Notes: a model not told the origin generated them from the letters alone. Shown: positions 48,276-63,133, counted from the stretch's first letter. The stretch: 64,000 nt of DNA from Diatrype stigma (GCA_022225965.2 JAKJXP020000148.1:23247-87246), one strand, 5' to 3'. Program-made: numbers and translations.

Positions 48276-51200
48276 GAACAAAGGTCTTGAGCTATGCAAT
48301 GACCCCCCTCCTCCCTTCCCTCGGGGGGGGGGGCGCTCAGCTGGGAATGGCTTTTCGTCGTCCTAAAAAGCAATAAGCTGATGCAACAAGCAGTGAGCAT
48401 ACGTGAAGCCCAAATCTCCCGACGTGCTGGCAGGCTGGATAGCAGAGACTACTATGTGACAGTACGAGTCGTCGACCGGTTACTATTGAAATGAAGTACT
48501 CATGACATGCTGATGTGTGAAGATCTAGACATACTGTAATCATCTGTATATCCTGGAAGTATGTTTTGGTACAACGCCACTCGGCTCCTTGAATGATACA
48601 TACTTAGGTTAGGTAGACGTTTCACAGGAGATCTATAACAGGCATTTTCCTGCAAGATGGAGAAAGAACGAATCGGAAGTTATCCATACATCAGACGTCT
48701 GGGTTTGTCAGCTCGGTCAACGTTACTTCATCCTTCAACCCACGCGCCGATCTATGTCCATAGAGACGGGGGGCCAATATCTTGTTGAAGCCCGAAAGGT
48801 GAAATCAAGACCCATGACCGGAAAGCTATATCAATGTCTCGGATGCAGACCTTTAATGTAGACATCACATATTATCTAGCAATTCAGATTGGTGGCGTGT
48901 TGAAGATCCCTATGTAAACATCGCTTGTGGTCAACTACATTGGGAACCTTCACTTGGCGTGCGGATGAAGGCATCGTTGACATAGACGGGTTGACCGGCT
49001 GCCGCTGGATGATGGACGCCACCAAGCCACGATTCCAGATTATCATCCCAGCCCCGGCCTTGTCGCTCGGCCAAATAAAGATCGTGGCTAAAATATTCCG
49101 ATGAGAAATCAAAGGCCGGCTAGAGGCTCTCGTTCGACTAATACAGGGCTACTATGTACTAAATCTGCGGACGGCAGATCTCCCGAAGACCAGGGTTATT
49201 AAGTGCATGGTCAATACCTACCTACACGTCAGATTTCGCGCAGTAATGATTTACAGGCGAGCGCGAGTAACCCCGATATGGGTTGACCATACTCGCGATG
49301 GAATGGATTCGGAGATCGGGCAACCCTTGGCATTGCCATGGCAGCCTTGGTGTGGGCGTGATTACAGGATTGCATATTGCAGATGCTGCAAATTGCCGCG
49401 ACATATCCGGCAAATGCGTGAATTTCAATGCGGTGTATGACAGGAACCAACCGGAGAGACTCCCGGTCGTTTCTGTACGACGTATGTGAGTAAGGACACC
49501 TGTGCAGAAGAAGCTGGCTAAATAGGAGAGAATCGGTGAACGAGCAGCTTTGTCGCAAACGCATAATCACATACATAGTAAGCCCTGTTGCTGTGGACAG
49601 TCTGCAGAGTCTGTGCCGGGCAACGGTCTACTAGTTCGTGCTTTAACTAACTTATGTGTCGGTCAGACGGGAATATTGGATTTAAGGGGACATACATAGT
49701 AGTTAAGGAGAGTGCAAAGTGTAGGTCAGTGTTGTCTGCGATGTGTGGATTAACTCACAGCCTCATCGCCGGTGTCGCCGCAGACCTGTGAAGTGCTGAC
49801 CCCAGTTGCAAGGCTAATTAGCAGATTAAACAGCTGTCAAAACGTTCTAGAAGCGCTGATCCTGATCTGGAATCGCAGAGAAAAGTCCGTGATAGGCCTC
49901 GGGAGATCCACATCACTTGCAGGTAACCCGTTTGTTGGTAAAAGCCGGCGGGGCTGGACCCTGGCCGCTCGATAGGGAGGCAGATCATTTCATCCGCCTT
50001 ACTTCGTTTCCGTCTGTTCGTGCCCTTGGCGTGGCTTGACCGAGTTATGTACAAGCTGAGGATATTTAGTCAGGTGGTCCCAATATGTTTGTATATTCTA
50101 GTCGTATATTCTAGTAGTCGTAAGGATAACCCAGCCAGGTTGGGCTTCTAGGTCATGATGAAAAAATAAATAAAAAATTTGCAACAGATTTCCTGGAGAA
50201 CTCGGAAGTTTGTTGATTGCTTGCATCCATGCTGGCCAGGGTGAGCATCGAGCGCTGCTGCCGCATTTATTTATCAGTGCAGTATAGTGCAGGGAGAATA
50301 TGCAGGAGTGATCAAGAGGGGTAGTTAGTGGGTAAAGACAGAAACGTTGACAGAAACGCTGATCGCTGCAGCACATGGCCATGCCGGTTTCTCTGTCAAC
50401 GGACATGGGGATTCCTCATCTCGATGATGGGATCTCGAAGATGGAGGAGTGGATTCCGCAGTGATCTGACTACTGTAAGCTCAATCGACCTGTTGCTATG
50501 TAGCTGCCTAGCTGGCTAGGGAGATGTAGAACTAGATATTTCCATGTGCCGGCATTGGTTCTATATGGAAAGCTGGCGACCAATAACCACAACTACTACT
50601 ACCATACTGCCATACTGCCATACCGCCATGGTCCCATGCCCTTCCATCCTTGCAGCACGTCTGACTGCGGCGCCGGCTGCTCGCTGCATAACACCGCATA
50701 GTCTCGGTTTCAAGTTGAAGGCCGGACGACGCGGCGCGCGTCGTCATCCGTACGATCCGTACACGTTGCGTTGATCGAGGGCTGCGAGAGAACATGTTTC
50801 TTATCTCGAAGAGAGGACAGTAGGTGCCACCCGCCCTGTCACTACACATGCGTACTTCCAAATCAAGTATGCACAATGCCCTTGTGCACATTGGATCTGT
50901 TGACCGGTGAAAAGGGGCAGAAGACCGAGGGACCGAGGCGTAGGAGGCTGGCCTCAAATAGCAAGTGTAGTCGTCCTCGCTCCATTTCCCCACGCTGTGT
51001 TCCAGAATGATCACTTGTATCGTACAAGCCAGATTCACCAGACGCTAGATTTATTGCTCGACTGCCTAACTAATACATGGTGACTGGACTACTGATCCAG
51101 GTGCTGCTCTTCAGATCACCGGAGCGCTGGAACGATCGTCACGACACCTGCCAGAAGAACGACCTAGATCGAACGTTTGGCTAAGGGATCGGATCTAGGG

Positions 51201-53729
51201 AGCAGCCCGGCATTGCGCTAAGCCTGATGAGTTCGCGCAACTGGTTCGCCGTGGTTCCTCCATCTACGATTGTCACCACACCATTGATGTCTGCACATGG
51301 GCGGCTTACCATGATCGTAGATGACTTTGGGACTGCTAAGGAAGGTTACCGTATCCGCTCGGAAATTGGTGTTCGCAGCTTCGTCCGAAGAGATGCCCCA
51401 GCATTTAGATTAATTACCTAGGTGGCTATGACTGGCTATTTGACGACAAGAGGTGCGGCTCCTTTGCCATGGATAGATGCGTAGTAGATCGTCTATAACT
51501 ATGCTATCTGCCATCTTATCATACGCCACCGGTAGAGATAATAAATAGATCGGGGCCCATGATCGGAGCTTGTGTGAATCTGAAACGAGAGTTCTATGGA
51601 ACACCCCCTGCCCATCAACCCACGTTACCAGTTTGTTCTGCTCGTCCTGCCCGTCTAGCCAATGTCTAGGCCAGTAAAGCCCAATAACTACCGGGAATCG
51701 GTGGGCCAGCTGGCTAGACTTCCCTTGGCTCCCCTCGACTCCCACAGCTCCCACAACCAAAAATTCGATCATAGATCCGCTTCCCCATAGAAAGTTTCGT
51801 TTGCTTCCCGATGGGTTCATTGAAACGCATTCCTACAGGACGGGGACATACGTAGAAGGGTCTCGATGGGCGAGAAAACGACCAAGGACGAGTTTCCCCG
51901 CCCGTGCTAGTAAACCACCTACATGATAGCCAACTAATGGGGAATTTCGTCTGATGGGAGAAGCGTGAAGAAAAGCCCATTCGGCCTGTTTGCATCGGCT
52001 TTCCGATTGAATGGGCGATCACCGATCCAAGGGTTCTGCTTCTGCGATTACGACTACACACACGAACTCATAGTCAACCACCACATATCTGATAACCGGC
52101 ATGGCATGCTGCAGCCATCTGCCGTATATCCAGCAATATGAGCAGGCGAATACAGGGGATATGGGTATGAGCATGAGCGTGAGTATGAGCAGTAGATGAT
52201 GTCTGTAGAACCCGAGCATCTTTTGCTCCGACTACCTACTATGGATGCAATCTATCTTTCGTCTTCCATTTCCTACCTATGTACGTATGTACTTGATGTG
52301 TTAAGTGCCGTGTCAACCAGCTTACATCCTGACATCACGACATCCCGACATCCCGACCTCTGGACATCCCAGCAGAAACCTTCGTGAGTCTTGCTCGATA
52401 CACTAGTTTAATCCTGCTGCCTTCGAGACGCTGCAAGCTGTGAGCTATGGGATATGAGCTATAAGCTGTGAGTCGTGAGCTGTAAGCTGTGCAGTGGAGT
52501 GTAAGGCGCACTACACAGCGCCTTGGTATTGAACCTAGAAACCAATAGTATCTTCAACCATCAACCATCCCCAGCTTCATTCCGTGTACTATTTACTGCA
52601 CACACAAACGGGCAAGACGTAGAGGCACCGGATAGCGTGGAAGCTAAGGCGTTAGTCATCCCGCCTATATAAGGCCTCATCTTATTATCCTGGAGTTGTA
52701 AGGCTCATCGTTTATGACTTAAAAAGAAAAGCCTCACGCTACGCCTCTACTGTACACGTCCCCCCTCGATACTTGCATGAAGCCATCGTTGGAGCCCGAC
52801 GGATCCGCGCAGAGGTCGAACAAGCCACCACATTCTAGTTGCTATGTACATAGTCTAGGTACTATAGTATGTATCCCCATTGACAGAGACACCCCCCTAC
52901 GCCCCTAGGCCCCTAGGCCCTACATAGGCCGTAATACTTAATACTATGTATGCTAGTTAGGTCCTACTTCGTAGCTTGTAGGCTGTAGGCGGTCGACGAC
53001 TAGAAGAAACCAGACAAGCTCGACGAGCCAAGCCAGAGCGAGCTGGTTGGGTCCAGCGATCCACCCAGCTTGCCAAGTATCTCACTCCCACCTACCTGCA
53101 TACCAGCATATCTCACAACATTGAAGGACCTGGGGGCACCACTTTTCTTACCCGTTGCCCTGCACAGCGCTGCGAAGTACAGTACGTTACAGTCGTGTTC
53201 CCATCGGTGCTAGCCGCATAACACAGGCAGACCTGGCAGACCTGGCAGACAAGGGAGGACTGGAACTGGAGCTGGGGGGCCCACACGGCACACCCACACT
53301 GCCTTTCACTACCAAGACTACTTTGCTATATTTGTCTTGACACGCCCGTCTCGCCCCTCGTCTGTTGGTTCTGGCCTTGTCAAACCATCACTCCGGGAAC
53401 AGTTGAGCTACCATAACTTACCATATAATATATCCTAAACCTCCTTCCCAGAGTTGCAGACCATCGCCATCCCATCTTCTCGGCCTTGGTTTAAGTTACT
53501 TGCTATAACCTAGTGAAACAACAAGTCGCTAGTTACTTCAGATCAGACTCACCCAACCTTTCCTGGCTGAACGAACCCCATCTCCTGCTTATACAAAAAC
53601 CGCCCTGGTCCCTCCTGCTCGCAAGCAGTCCACATCGGACAAGCAGTAAAGCTTTCTTGAAGCTTTACACTCCCGCACCCTCACACCACGCACCTACGAC
53701 CGCTGGTTTACTTCCCCACGCCCACAACA
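48276..53729. other. 5.5-kb gene-poor region
   Basis: Short frames in all six readings, none with a motif. Local repeats: AGCTGTGAGC-type words at 52435-52490 and CCTAGGCCC at 52898-52920. The last 400 bases before 53730 are C/T-rich and probably the promoter and leader of the small protein gene. Confidence 0.5.
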
Positions 53730-53999
53730 ATGAACGCGCGACCATCCTCAGGTAACTACGACAGGTCGGTATCCACATCTTCAGCGAGCTCATATTCATC
53801 GTCCACCGACTCGGTCGCCTCGGGGGGTTACAGCATGGATTCGCCACCGGTAGCCTCCGTCGAGGTGCTGCGGTGCCTGCGGTGCGCCAAGTGCGTCGAG
53901 ACGACGACCACCGACGACCTCGCCTCGACAGGGATGGTGCAGATAGGCTACAACATCTACTACTGCAGCTCCTGCGCGAAGATGGTGGGCTACAAATGA
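53730..53999 (+). CDS. small CxxC-pair (zinc-ribbon-like) protein
   Basis: A single exon of 89 residues. The N-terminal 40 residues are Ser/Thr-rich and likely disordered. The C-terminal half holds two cysteine pairs, CLRCAKC and CSSCAKMVGYK, separated by about 28 residues (TTTTDDLASTGMVQIGYN), which would fit a zinc ribbon ending at the very C-terminus. I have seen similar short proteins in filamentous fungi, annotated hypothetical. Codon use is GC-biased compared with the flanking AT-rich sequence, and the leader is pyrimidine-rich, so I consider it a real gene. Function unknown; a DNA/RNA- or protein-binding adaptor is a guess. It is the only supported gene between 48.3 kb and the right end. 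Confidence 0.8.
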   Translation: MNARPSSGNYDRSVSTSSASSYSSSTDSVASGGYSMDSPPVASVEVLRCLRCAKCVETTTTDDLASTGMVQIGYNIYYCSSCAKMVGYK

Positions 54000-56900
54000 T
54001 TGACCTGGCCCGGAAACTTGCGAAGATCGTCATCTGAGCTTTTCTGTGTTTGTGTTTTGCCCTTTTTTCAAACCACCACAAATTAAAAAAATCCCATCAC
54101 ACATCACAACACACACCACAACACTCACATCAAATCAAATTGCAAGCGGCACATGATCGCATAAAACATTTCTACGAAGACGAAAGACGAAAGACGAAAG
54201 ATGGCGACGACGAAGACGATGACGACGATGACAAATCTCAACATCCAGGGGAGAATGAACGAGATGATTGTAGCAGGGCTTGGTCAAGCAAGCCCCCTCG
54301 GGATATGATATGATGATACGACCTCAGCAATATCCTCCTGGCTGGTGCTATGACACCTTCCCCGGAGCAATTCGTGCTGTCGTCGCTCATGTGGGGTATA
54401 TTCTGCATTTCTCTCACATGCTATTCGACGTGCATCATCCTGCGAAGACCCCTATAATCTAGGGGCGATGATCCTCGACTATACTAGCGGCGATGAGTGA
54501 TTTGGCGACCGGGAAGGGCAACATGCTACAACAGATTTGCATCTGCATCTGCACTTGCATCTGCATTTGCATTGGCACCAGCATTCCCTCCACTGGGACT
54601 GTCGCACCAACAAGGGGCGGCACCCGACACTCGCTATTCGGTTCGAGAGCCTGCAGCTCAATTGCTGCGACCGGCCTCGTAACGGGGACTTCAAGTTCCA
54701 ATCCAACCTTATACCGTGTCTCTATAAGGGGTCTTGGCTTCTTTTCTTGTCTTGAAGGCCGAAGGGTTGGTTTGGTTCTAAACCTAGTCTAGCACCTAGC
54801 TTACCTGCCCTTCCCGCCCAACGCAATCCCCATGCACTCACTCATGCACTGTATCAAAACGGCAAAAAAGAAGCACCATCATCATGATCATCACCGCTTC
54901 ATCACCGCTTCCATCACCGCTCCACGGCTCAAGCTTGCCGCCGACCCCGTTCTGGCGATGCCGCTCTTTAGCGACCCAGGAAGCGGGTGGGCGAGCGAGC
55001 GATCGACCTGCTACGATGCACACAGCTACAGTAGTGTTAGTGAGCGAAAGACGAAGCGACCGACCGAAAAGAGCGACTGGGGTCCTCGGTTCCCTAGTGC
55101 CGACGTCATCAAGGACCTTCGGCTCTACTGGCACAGCCAATGGCGGCGCTCCGACGATCCGCGACTACTGAACTTAGCCAACCAGATCTAATCCCTTGCT
55201 GGCTTGGTCCGTTGGGTTGGTTGGCTGGGTTTTTTCAAAGAGTAGATTTCTCTCCCCCTGCCTTCCTCATTTCGCTGCGCTGCAGTAGAGCCTAGTTAGT
55301 ACCTGTAGTACCTAGAGCCAGCAGCCAGCCAGCAGCCCGCCAGCAGCCCGCCCGACCATTCCGTTTCGCAAATGGTCAAATGGCGCGATAGGCGCTCCCC
55401 TCTGGGGGCTCCTCTGGCCTATCCTCGCTTCCTCATTCGGCGCGGCACAGCATTGGCACGGCGCTAGGTCGTACCGCCCACTGGTTAAACCCAGCACGGC
55501 TTTTCCTCGACACTGGACCCTGATGTGCACTGCATCTGCACTTGCGCTGCACCGCACCGCGCTGCGCTGCACGCCTGCGCAAGTCTCGCTGCAGCCGCTG
55601 ACGTCGCGTCCATGAATGACGTCTCTCCGTCCCACAAAATGCCACAGTAGCAACCCATCATACCCAGATAAAACCAAATCAAACCCCATATCACCGTCTC
55701 CATTATCCCTCCATTCTCCATTCTCCATTTTCCGTCCCCATCGGCAGCGAGCAGCAAACCACAGCATTGGCTGCTGGACATCCCTCTACTGTACTTTACT
55801 GTTTCTGCTCTGCTCTGCCCATCGCTGCTGTCCCGCCTTTTGCAGCCCGCTTATGCGGGGGATGCATGCACATGGCCTTTTAGCATGTTTCAAAACCCAT
55901 TTCGTTTCGCTCATCCGTATTTATTTTTCTCTTCTCTTGTTGTGTGGTCTCTTGGGTGGGATGGTATTTCGGCTTGGCTCAGTCTTGGCTTAGGTTGGCT
56001 TTTTTTGGTTTAGATCAGCATATACGCAAGGCTACGGAAATGGTGAACGGATACCCCGGGTTGCATCTTGTTTTATTCCACTTGTATTTGTTTGGCTTGT
56101 TGCTGTTGTGTTATCATCATGGATATCTTGGAAAAGGTCGGATTGACCTGGTTCCACATGCCGGTGGATTGGGAGTTTCGAAACGTTTTTACGGAGTACC
56201 AGCCAAAGAGAGACGTGTAACTACCACTTGTATTTTTACGTACGATACCTGATTGAAATCTTACTACCAATTGCGATAATCTCTTGCATCAGATCTCCAC
56301 ATATTTCTGATCTTACGAATCCTCCACATAATCTATGACATTATTGTGATATCCTGATGATGCTTTTCTTATCATTACCTACATCGCCATCATTCCAAGG
56401 CATGGGTTGATTGACATCTTCACCACGATGAGCTCACTGAACACGATGATATCACAGTTCGAGTGCGATATACGAATAGTTACGTGCGTGCAGTGCAACA
56501 TATCTTGTTTCAAGCTGCAAGATGCTTCGTATAGTCTGCGCTTACGTAGGTAGCGAGCAATCAATCAAGCAAGCGATAAACACAGAAACAAGTTAACAAG
56601 GCGGGTATCACTGCCGGGAAGATCTCTCTGCATACATTTATCTGCACACCTACAGGACTAGGTAACGTAAGCACCCGTCGAGGTTGCGACCGTCCGATGT
56701 TTTACTGGCTTAGGTTGTCTGGCATCCTGACGTCTATCTATTTTTATATGCTGTGTAAGTATACAATGCCGTGTACTACAATGCTGTGTTATATCATCCC
56801 GCACAAGACCGATCGTTAAGCTTCGCCGTCTACAGCAATGATAGACATCCCGATCGGATCAGCGATCTCGCTCGGCGCGGCCTACCCAGCCGGCCGGCAC

Positions 56901-59900
56901 GTACTCCGTATTGTGCAACATACATACATAGTTGCAGATAGTCACGAAGTACGTAAGTAGCTATATGTAACTACATACATACATAAGCAGTTTACGGGTA
57001 CGAGCTGGACGGGGAAGGGCGACGCCTGCGTGTGCGGTAACTAACCTACCAGCCTACATATGTTTATTTATGGATCGGGAGCGAGGCAAAGTTGGCAGGG
57101 CTGGCAGAGTTCAAGGTTGGCCGACAGGGTGGGACCCTGCTTTGCTTTGCTTCATGCTTCTTCCCGCACCCGCACCCGTACCGCCGTGGAAATTGGAAAC
57201 CTTCTCGTCGTTCCGGAAAAAAGACGAGATGAGATCCGAAACACCCGGCGGATACCTATACCCAGGTAATCCCCAGCTTCATCGCTTCCCGGGTGGCCTT
57301 TCCGCCGTGATGCCCATGCTTGCTGGTCCGGCGTCGTCCGGGATCCGTGAACAATGCCCGCAGGACGCCGCCGCCACCACCACCTCCTCCACCCGACACC
57401 GACGACGCGTACGCATGAAACAGCACGGTATTACTTGCTACCACTCGGTACTACCTAGGCAGGAATTCCAATGCCTGCGGCCCGTGAGACGTACCGGTAG
57501 CAGAAAGCATGAACCGAACCTCAGCCAGGTACATAGGTGGGTAGTTACCCGGGCAAATCCGTATGGGTCCAGCCATGCTGGCGCGGCGCATAATAAAGGG
57601 GGGTGGTTCGATATAATATTTGCAAAAGCATACAAACCGTGGTGTAATTAGAGATCATGAGATCTTGAATATCGGACCCAGGGTATATCTTTTACTTCTC
57701 CACCCCATTGACTATCTCATGCATGGCAGTGAATCCTTTCTATCTACGGTATCTACCTATGTAATAAGAAGGAAGCTTTACATGTGGGATTGATGTAGGT
57801 AGTAGTATGGATATTGATCGATCTTCAGGGTCTTCGTCAACCCCAACCACCCTACTATGTAGTACTATGTATGGTTCATCGTATAGTCGCCAGCTAGCAG
57901 CTAGTTGCCGACACTTATAGTTATTGCATATCGGCCCAATCTTCTAGGGGCCTCTCCGTGGAGTGACTTCATAGACAGATCCGAGCCGCAACTAGACGGC
58001 GCAATCATGATCATCATATATCTCGGACGTTGAACTAGCTCTGATGGACCAACCTGTCAGCATCAGAGAAAGGAGCCGCAAATGTCCGGCGACGACATTT
58101 TAGGTGAAACGGTCCTCTCTACGTAACTACAGCTCCGGAACTACTTGGAGAAATGACAACTAGGTACTTGGTAGTTATTCTAAGGCTTGACGGCGGTTGC
58201 CTGGCAAAGTCCTTTGAGTAAATGAAGCAATCTGTCCTCGGTCACCCAGTCGTTGCTCCCTGCCTACATGTAGGTCAGACATGCAGGTCTGTCCCGTTCC
58301 GTGTGTAGCTGTTGCTTCGATCCTTGGGTGATTGGGTCCGTTGACGCATGAATGCACCGACGATATGCATATACCTTCCAAAGCAGGCCCCCCTTACACC
58401 CCCCCCCCCCCCCCCCCGTATTCGAGCTGCTTGCTGTTCCTGGCACTACACTCACTACCAAGACGCAATCTATATAAGGAAACGAACGCCTGTCCTTGCC
58501 TGTTTCCACCAGGCTTGCTGCCGCCGCCTTGGCAAGCAAAGCTAATCGAGCTCGCATCGCTCGCATCGCTGCATAGTTATTACTTACTTACATATATATG
58601 TATGTTGATGCTGGATGCTTATCGTACATACATATTGTCTGCAGGGAAGCTCCTTTCTAGCCCGAGACGAGGAAATAAACCGGCTAACTACAGTAGCCAT
58701 CGTAGATCTCCGGCAGCCATGCAAATGTACGATCGGGTAAATAAGCAGGGCATGGAGGATTTAGCCCCGTTTTTTCTCTCCTTCGTGATGCTAAATGCTA
58801 ATGCCAATGCTAATGCTGATGCTGATGCTATCGATGCCGCTTTCTTGCCGTTGTTGGAAACTGGATGTCGACTGTTCCCCATTATCACGGGTGCTAAGGC
58901 GTAGGGGTTCATGGGTCTGTATGTATAAATCTTCGTATAACTGAACCAACCCGGCAACGGCGCAACGCTTAACGAAGCACCTGCAGCCGTGATGGGGCAT
59001 TTGCTGGCAAAGCAGGTCATCCTCATCCCATCGTTGTACTTACCGAGGCATCGTGCGATGCAGGGCATCTCTCATTTCCCTAGGTGCGCAATGACGATGT
59101 TGAGGTCCAATCGCGACATCTCGACATTAAGTCGTTAGCAACAACAAAAACGTCACAATACGCCCACCGATGACTTCCACGCTTTAGTCTGCCTACACAC
59201 TGCAGCTTGTCACACCCTCGTGTGATCGATCAGCAGCCACGTCGAAAGCGCAGACTTGATAACTTCAGTCGGTGATCGAGGGACGATTGCTGCTCGTTCA
59301 CAAATACCTCCCTGCCTCCCTCCCCACGGTGCTGCAATGTTACGTGGTATGAGAACTGCGCATGCGAGTCAGTGAACAGAAGTGAAATTAAATGAAATGC
59401 CATGCTTGTTGCTTGCTTATTTTCTTATTTGTTACCTGGCCACATACATATGGATATGGATAGCCTGGGGGAGGGAAAGACTGCAACTGCAACCCCTTAT
59501 CCCCTTTTGCCCTGCCAGCCAGCTCCAGTTGTTGACCCCCCTCTTGATCCTCACTCCTCACCAATCACAAGCCATTATATACATAAATCCCGCTGCACAG
59601 CTGCGGAAAAGGAAGGGCCTGGTTAATATATACCTATCCCACACTGTCGTGCTGACTTCGTACATGAAGAAAAAGCCCAACCCCACACCACCCAACCAAC
59701 CAAGCCGACGACGATGCATGCCCCGTCGGTCCCAGGTATGCGAGTACGTACGTATATTATATACCTACCTATGTAAATGATGGTTTTCTCCGCATCTGAT
59801 GCTGCTGCTTCCCCCTCCTCCCACCTCCCCAAAGTCCACCCACCCACCCACACACACCCCCAAGGGACTCAACGCATACAACGTATAGCAGTTCGTAGCA

Positions 59901-62859
59901 TCGAAGGAAGCTACCCTACCAAAGATGCATATCCACCCATCCATCCACTTTTTCAACATCTCGCCTACCTTACACAAGTTAGGCAGCCCTTTTTTCCCTT
60001 CTGAGGTTGAACGTAAATACGGCAAGATGCACGTCGACATCACCCTGCATCTATGTCCCCCAGCTTGATCCCTGGTTTTCGAAGGGAATACGTACGGGGC
60101 AGAGGGAAAAGGCGCAACGCAACTATGTACGGTAGGTAGGTAATCGACGACGTAACGCACATGCAGCTAACTAATGTATGTGATGTAAAATTACCTACTC
60201 GTCATCCCATGTAAGTGAGTGAGTGCTAGGTATGCAATTCGGCACAACATGCGACGGCAAATAGATATATGCGATGCATATCAGGTATACCTATACTCTA
60301 CAGTTATAGGTAGGCAGCTTCTAACACCAACTGGACCGTCGCTCGCGTTTCGCACGTGTAGCCTAGCTATTGTTTTGGCTTTGCTTGCAAGTTTCCAAGC
60401 GAAACGCATGTATATTCGTATTGCGTACGTATAGTACCGATGTATCTCTCGCACTTGAGCTTCAATGTTGTTTCGGGATATTGTTTATAGAGCGACTACC
60501 TTCCATTACCTATGTAAGTAACCTGACTAATGAGCGCACAGAGGAAAAAGCAACCAGGTGTGGTTGTCAAAAGCTTATTTCGTCGACACCCGATTCTGAG
60601 TCGTCGTTTGCACCTATCACCACATCCTCCAAACACACCCCCCGATTAGAGCCATTATTTATACAAACACAAACAATACTCGAATGGTTGACGGTGACTA
60701 CCGATTCCAACCGGGCGGATTCCCCCCATCATCGGCCTGCAGTGAATAGGTAGAAGGAGGCATCTAGCAGCAGCAGCAAACACCGTAACGAGCGAAAACT
60801 GGATCGATTCCTTTAACTGCGTTGCAGTTTGATTTCATTAGATCCAGGGACAAGATCAATGACGTTACATCGTGTATTAATTAATTACAACATACCTGCC
60901 CAACATACCTAGCTCCTATATTACACAGCTCCCTACCTATGTAGCTATGACACAGGCATATATGCTATACTTTCTACCGTATAACCCAGGTTCGCTGTAG
61001 TCGAAGTGCCGGGCCGGATACAGGATACAGATCCCCGTGCGTGACCTGCCTAACTTCGCTATCTCATCCTACCGCTTTCGACGATTTCGTCTGCATGGCG
61101 CCCCTACGAATAAACCGCAAGTGTACATACATACGCATACGTAACGGATGGGATTGTCGCGGCGAAGATCTTCGTCGCATTCGTGATCTCGGGAGGGAGG
61201 TTGCCGACCCAGCCCAACTTGAAGAGATAGGCGCGATGCTAGCCGGTTACCTACTGTAGGTTCATACATAGGTATCTAACGTCGTTCACCCCTATAGGCT
61301 ATGCAATAATAGCGGATTTGCTATAGTGTTCTTCATTTCATGTCGAGTGATGAAATCGACGTTGAACGCGCGGGAGGGGGGGCTGTCTACCTGCCTACTT
61401 GCATATAGCGCCCGCCCACTCAAGATCCGTAGTGTGAGTGAGCGCCTATTACTATGTACAATACATAGCTTACTACATGTAGGTATAGTTATAGCGAAAT
61501 TACACCATGTTAAATATCTCGAGTGACCGGGTAACTAGGGCCACGATCAAGACCCCCATCTATGCGGCTCAATGTGACTTGAATTTCAGCTGCGTTCATT
61601 AGGCAATATGATGATATACATGTGTGTGATCAAGCATGTCAGGGTGTATATTGGGTGTCAGAGTATCTTATAGCCCCTTAAATATTGAAGCATTTTCACG
61701 CCTATAGTCAATACCGACTAACTAACTAGGTAGGTATCAATCAACCAGTTATTACGCCAGCACGACGACTATACACGATACTTACTTGCCTGCCTACCTA
61801 CTGATGCAATAGGTATGCGATTTACTCAAGCTCTCAGCTACCGAACATTCCGGTCCCGCGCGGGCCTGGGCTGGCCGACCGACCCGACCTCGAGTTTTGC
61901 TATTGTGCCCCGGAATTTATAGAAGGCTTGGCTGGCTGGCTAACTAATGTACCCCTCACTGCCCTCAACCTTAACCCCCTCTACCCCCCTTTGCCAACCT
62001 GTATGTCCCAGTCTTGGCAGAGCATTAACCGCAGATGTAGTCACTACAGGTAAACTACTACAAGTAATCAAGTATGTAGATGGCCGGCCGTCTTATCCTA
62101 GCCTCGCACCGTCAGGTTTCAAGATTGAAGATTGTCATCCCCATCCAGGAGATTAGAGTTTAGAGCCACCTATACTACATATTCGGATGTATGTATGCAG
62201 TTACCTATGTAGTCAGTGGAGGTTGCATACCTACTCCTTGAGATAGCAGGCAGGCGGGCAACTAAGAGCGAAGTTACTTTACCGCATCTGTGCTGGGCTA
62301 TTTTGTAGGTGAGATAAAGGCACAGATAGGTATGTAGATCGTCGACATACGCTGTTTCTACGTGAGTGGGTGAATGCGTGTGCGTGCGTGCGAGCGCGCG
62401 CGCCTACCTACACCCTATGTATGCGCGTGAAATAGGAGGGAGGCACGGAGGGGCTATAGGCCATAATTTACGTAGGTATGGATCGTACAATACAATACAC
62501 GACAAATAGGGATCTCCCGGCTTGCTTGTTAGTGTATGCAAGAGTTTCATGGGATGAAAGTCTACTATAGTCTAGCTATGTACGAAGTAGGTAAGTAGGG
62601 AAAACCACCAATAGGGCTTACTAGCTATTGATGCTGTTAAACTAACATCTTGATCTCGAAGGCAAAATTTTAACTTACCCTTAACTTACATGAGTAAGAA
62701 GTTTATCTCGTCCCGCATCTGATCTTGCGATTGGACGAGCAGGCCCTTGCTCCACGTTGGGCTAATGAACATTAGTAGTAGCTTCAGCTTCCATCCTGTT
62801 CAACCAGTGGTGTTTATACCTCCTCGATACTAAACCTATTCCGGACCGTAGATCTTCCC
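54000..62859. other. gene desert with microsatellites
   Basis: Almost 9 kb without a supported gene. Frames such as 54832-55191, 57070-57651 and 58332-58904 are low-complexity and without domains. Simple repeats include GCATCT hexamers (54535-54575), GACGAC runs (54202-54232), AATGCT/GATGCT hexamers (58785-58833), a 19-C run (58399-58417) and many TACCTACC words. Confidence 0.5.
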
Positions 62860-62937
62860 CACCTACTGAAGAGCTAACTCCACCCACTGAAGGGCTAACT
62901 CCACCCACTGAAGGGCTAACTTCACCCACTGAAGCCG
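62860..62937 (+). repeat. 21-bp minisatellite
   Basis: Unit CACCCACTGAAGGGCTAACTC present about 3.7 times with few changes. Because 21 is a multiple of three it stays open in one frame, reading PPTEGLT repeats followed by a hydrophobic stretch, but no start codon or gene context is evident. Confidence 0.85.
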
Positions 62938-63133
62938 TACTTATCCCGTTCTGGTTGTTTATTTGCAGTACTGCTGCTGTTGTTTTGTTGTTGTTGTATT
63001 GACGCGTTTTTGAAGCTGTATTTGTTAATTGTTTGAAGGGTTTCTTCCAGCTTAGAATTCCTTCCTTTTACAACTTCAAACAAACCACTTCATATAAGGT
63101 TCGATTCCACCCTTTTGCAACTTCCGATTCCTT

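Noticed and set aside
54832..55191. 119-codon plus-strand frame
   Set aside because: It begins with a Lys/His run from a CAT repeat and shows no family signal; cannot be supported as a gene.
57070..57651. 193-codon plus-strand frame
   Set aside because: Low-complexity Pro/Arg/Thr composition, no conserved block and no partner exon.
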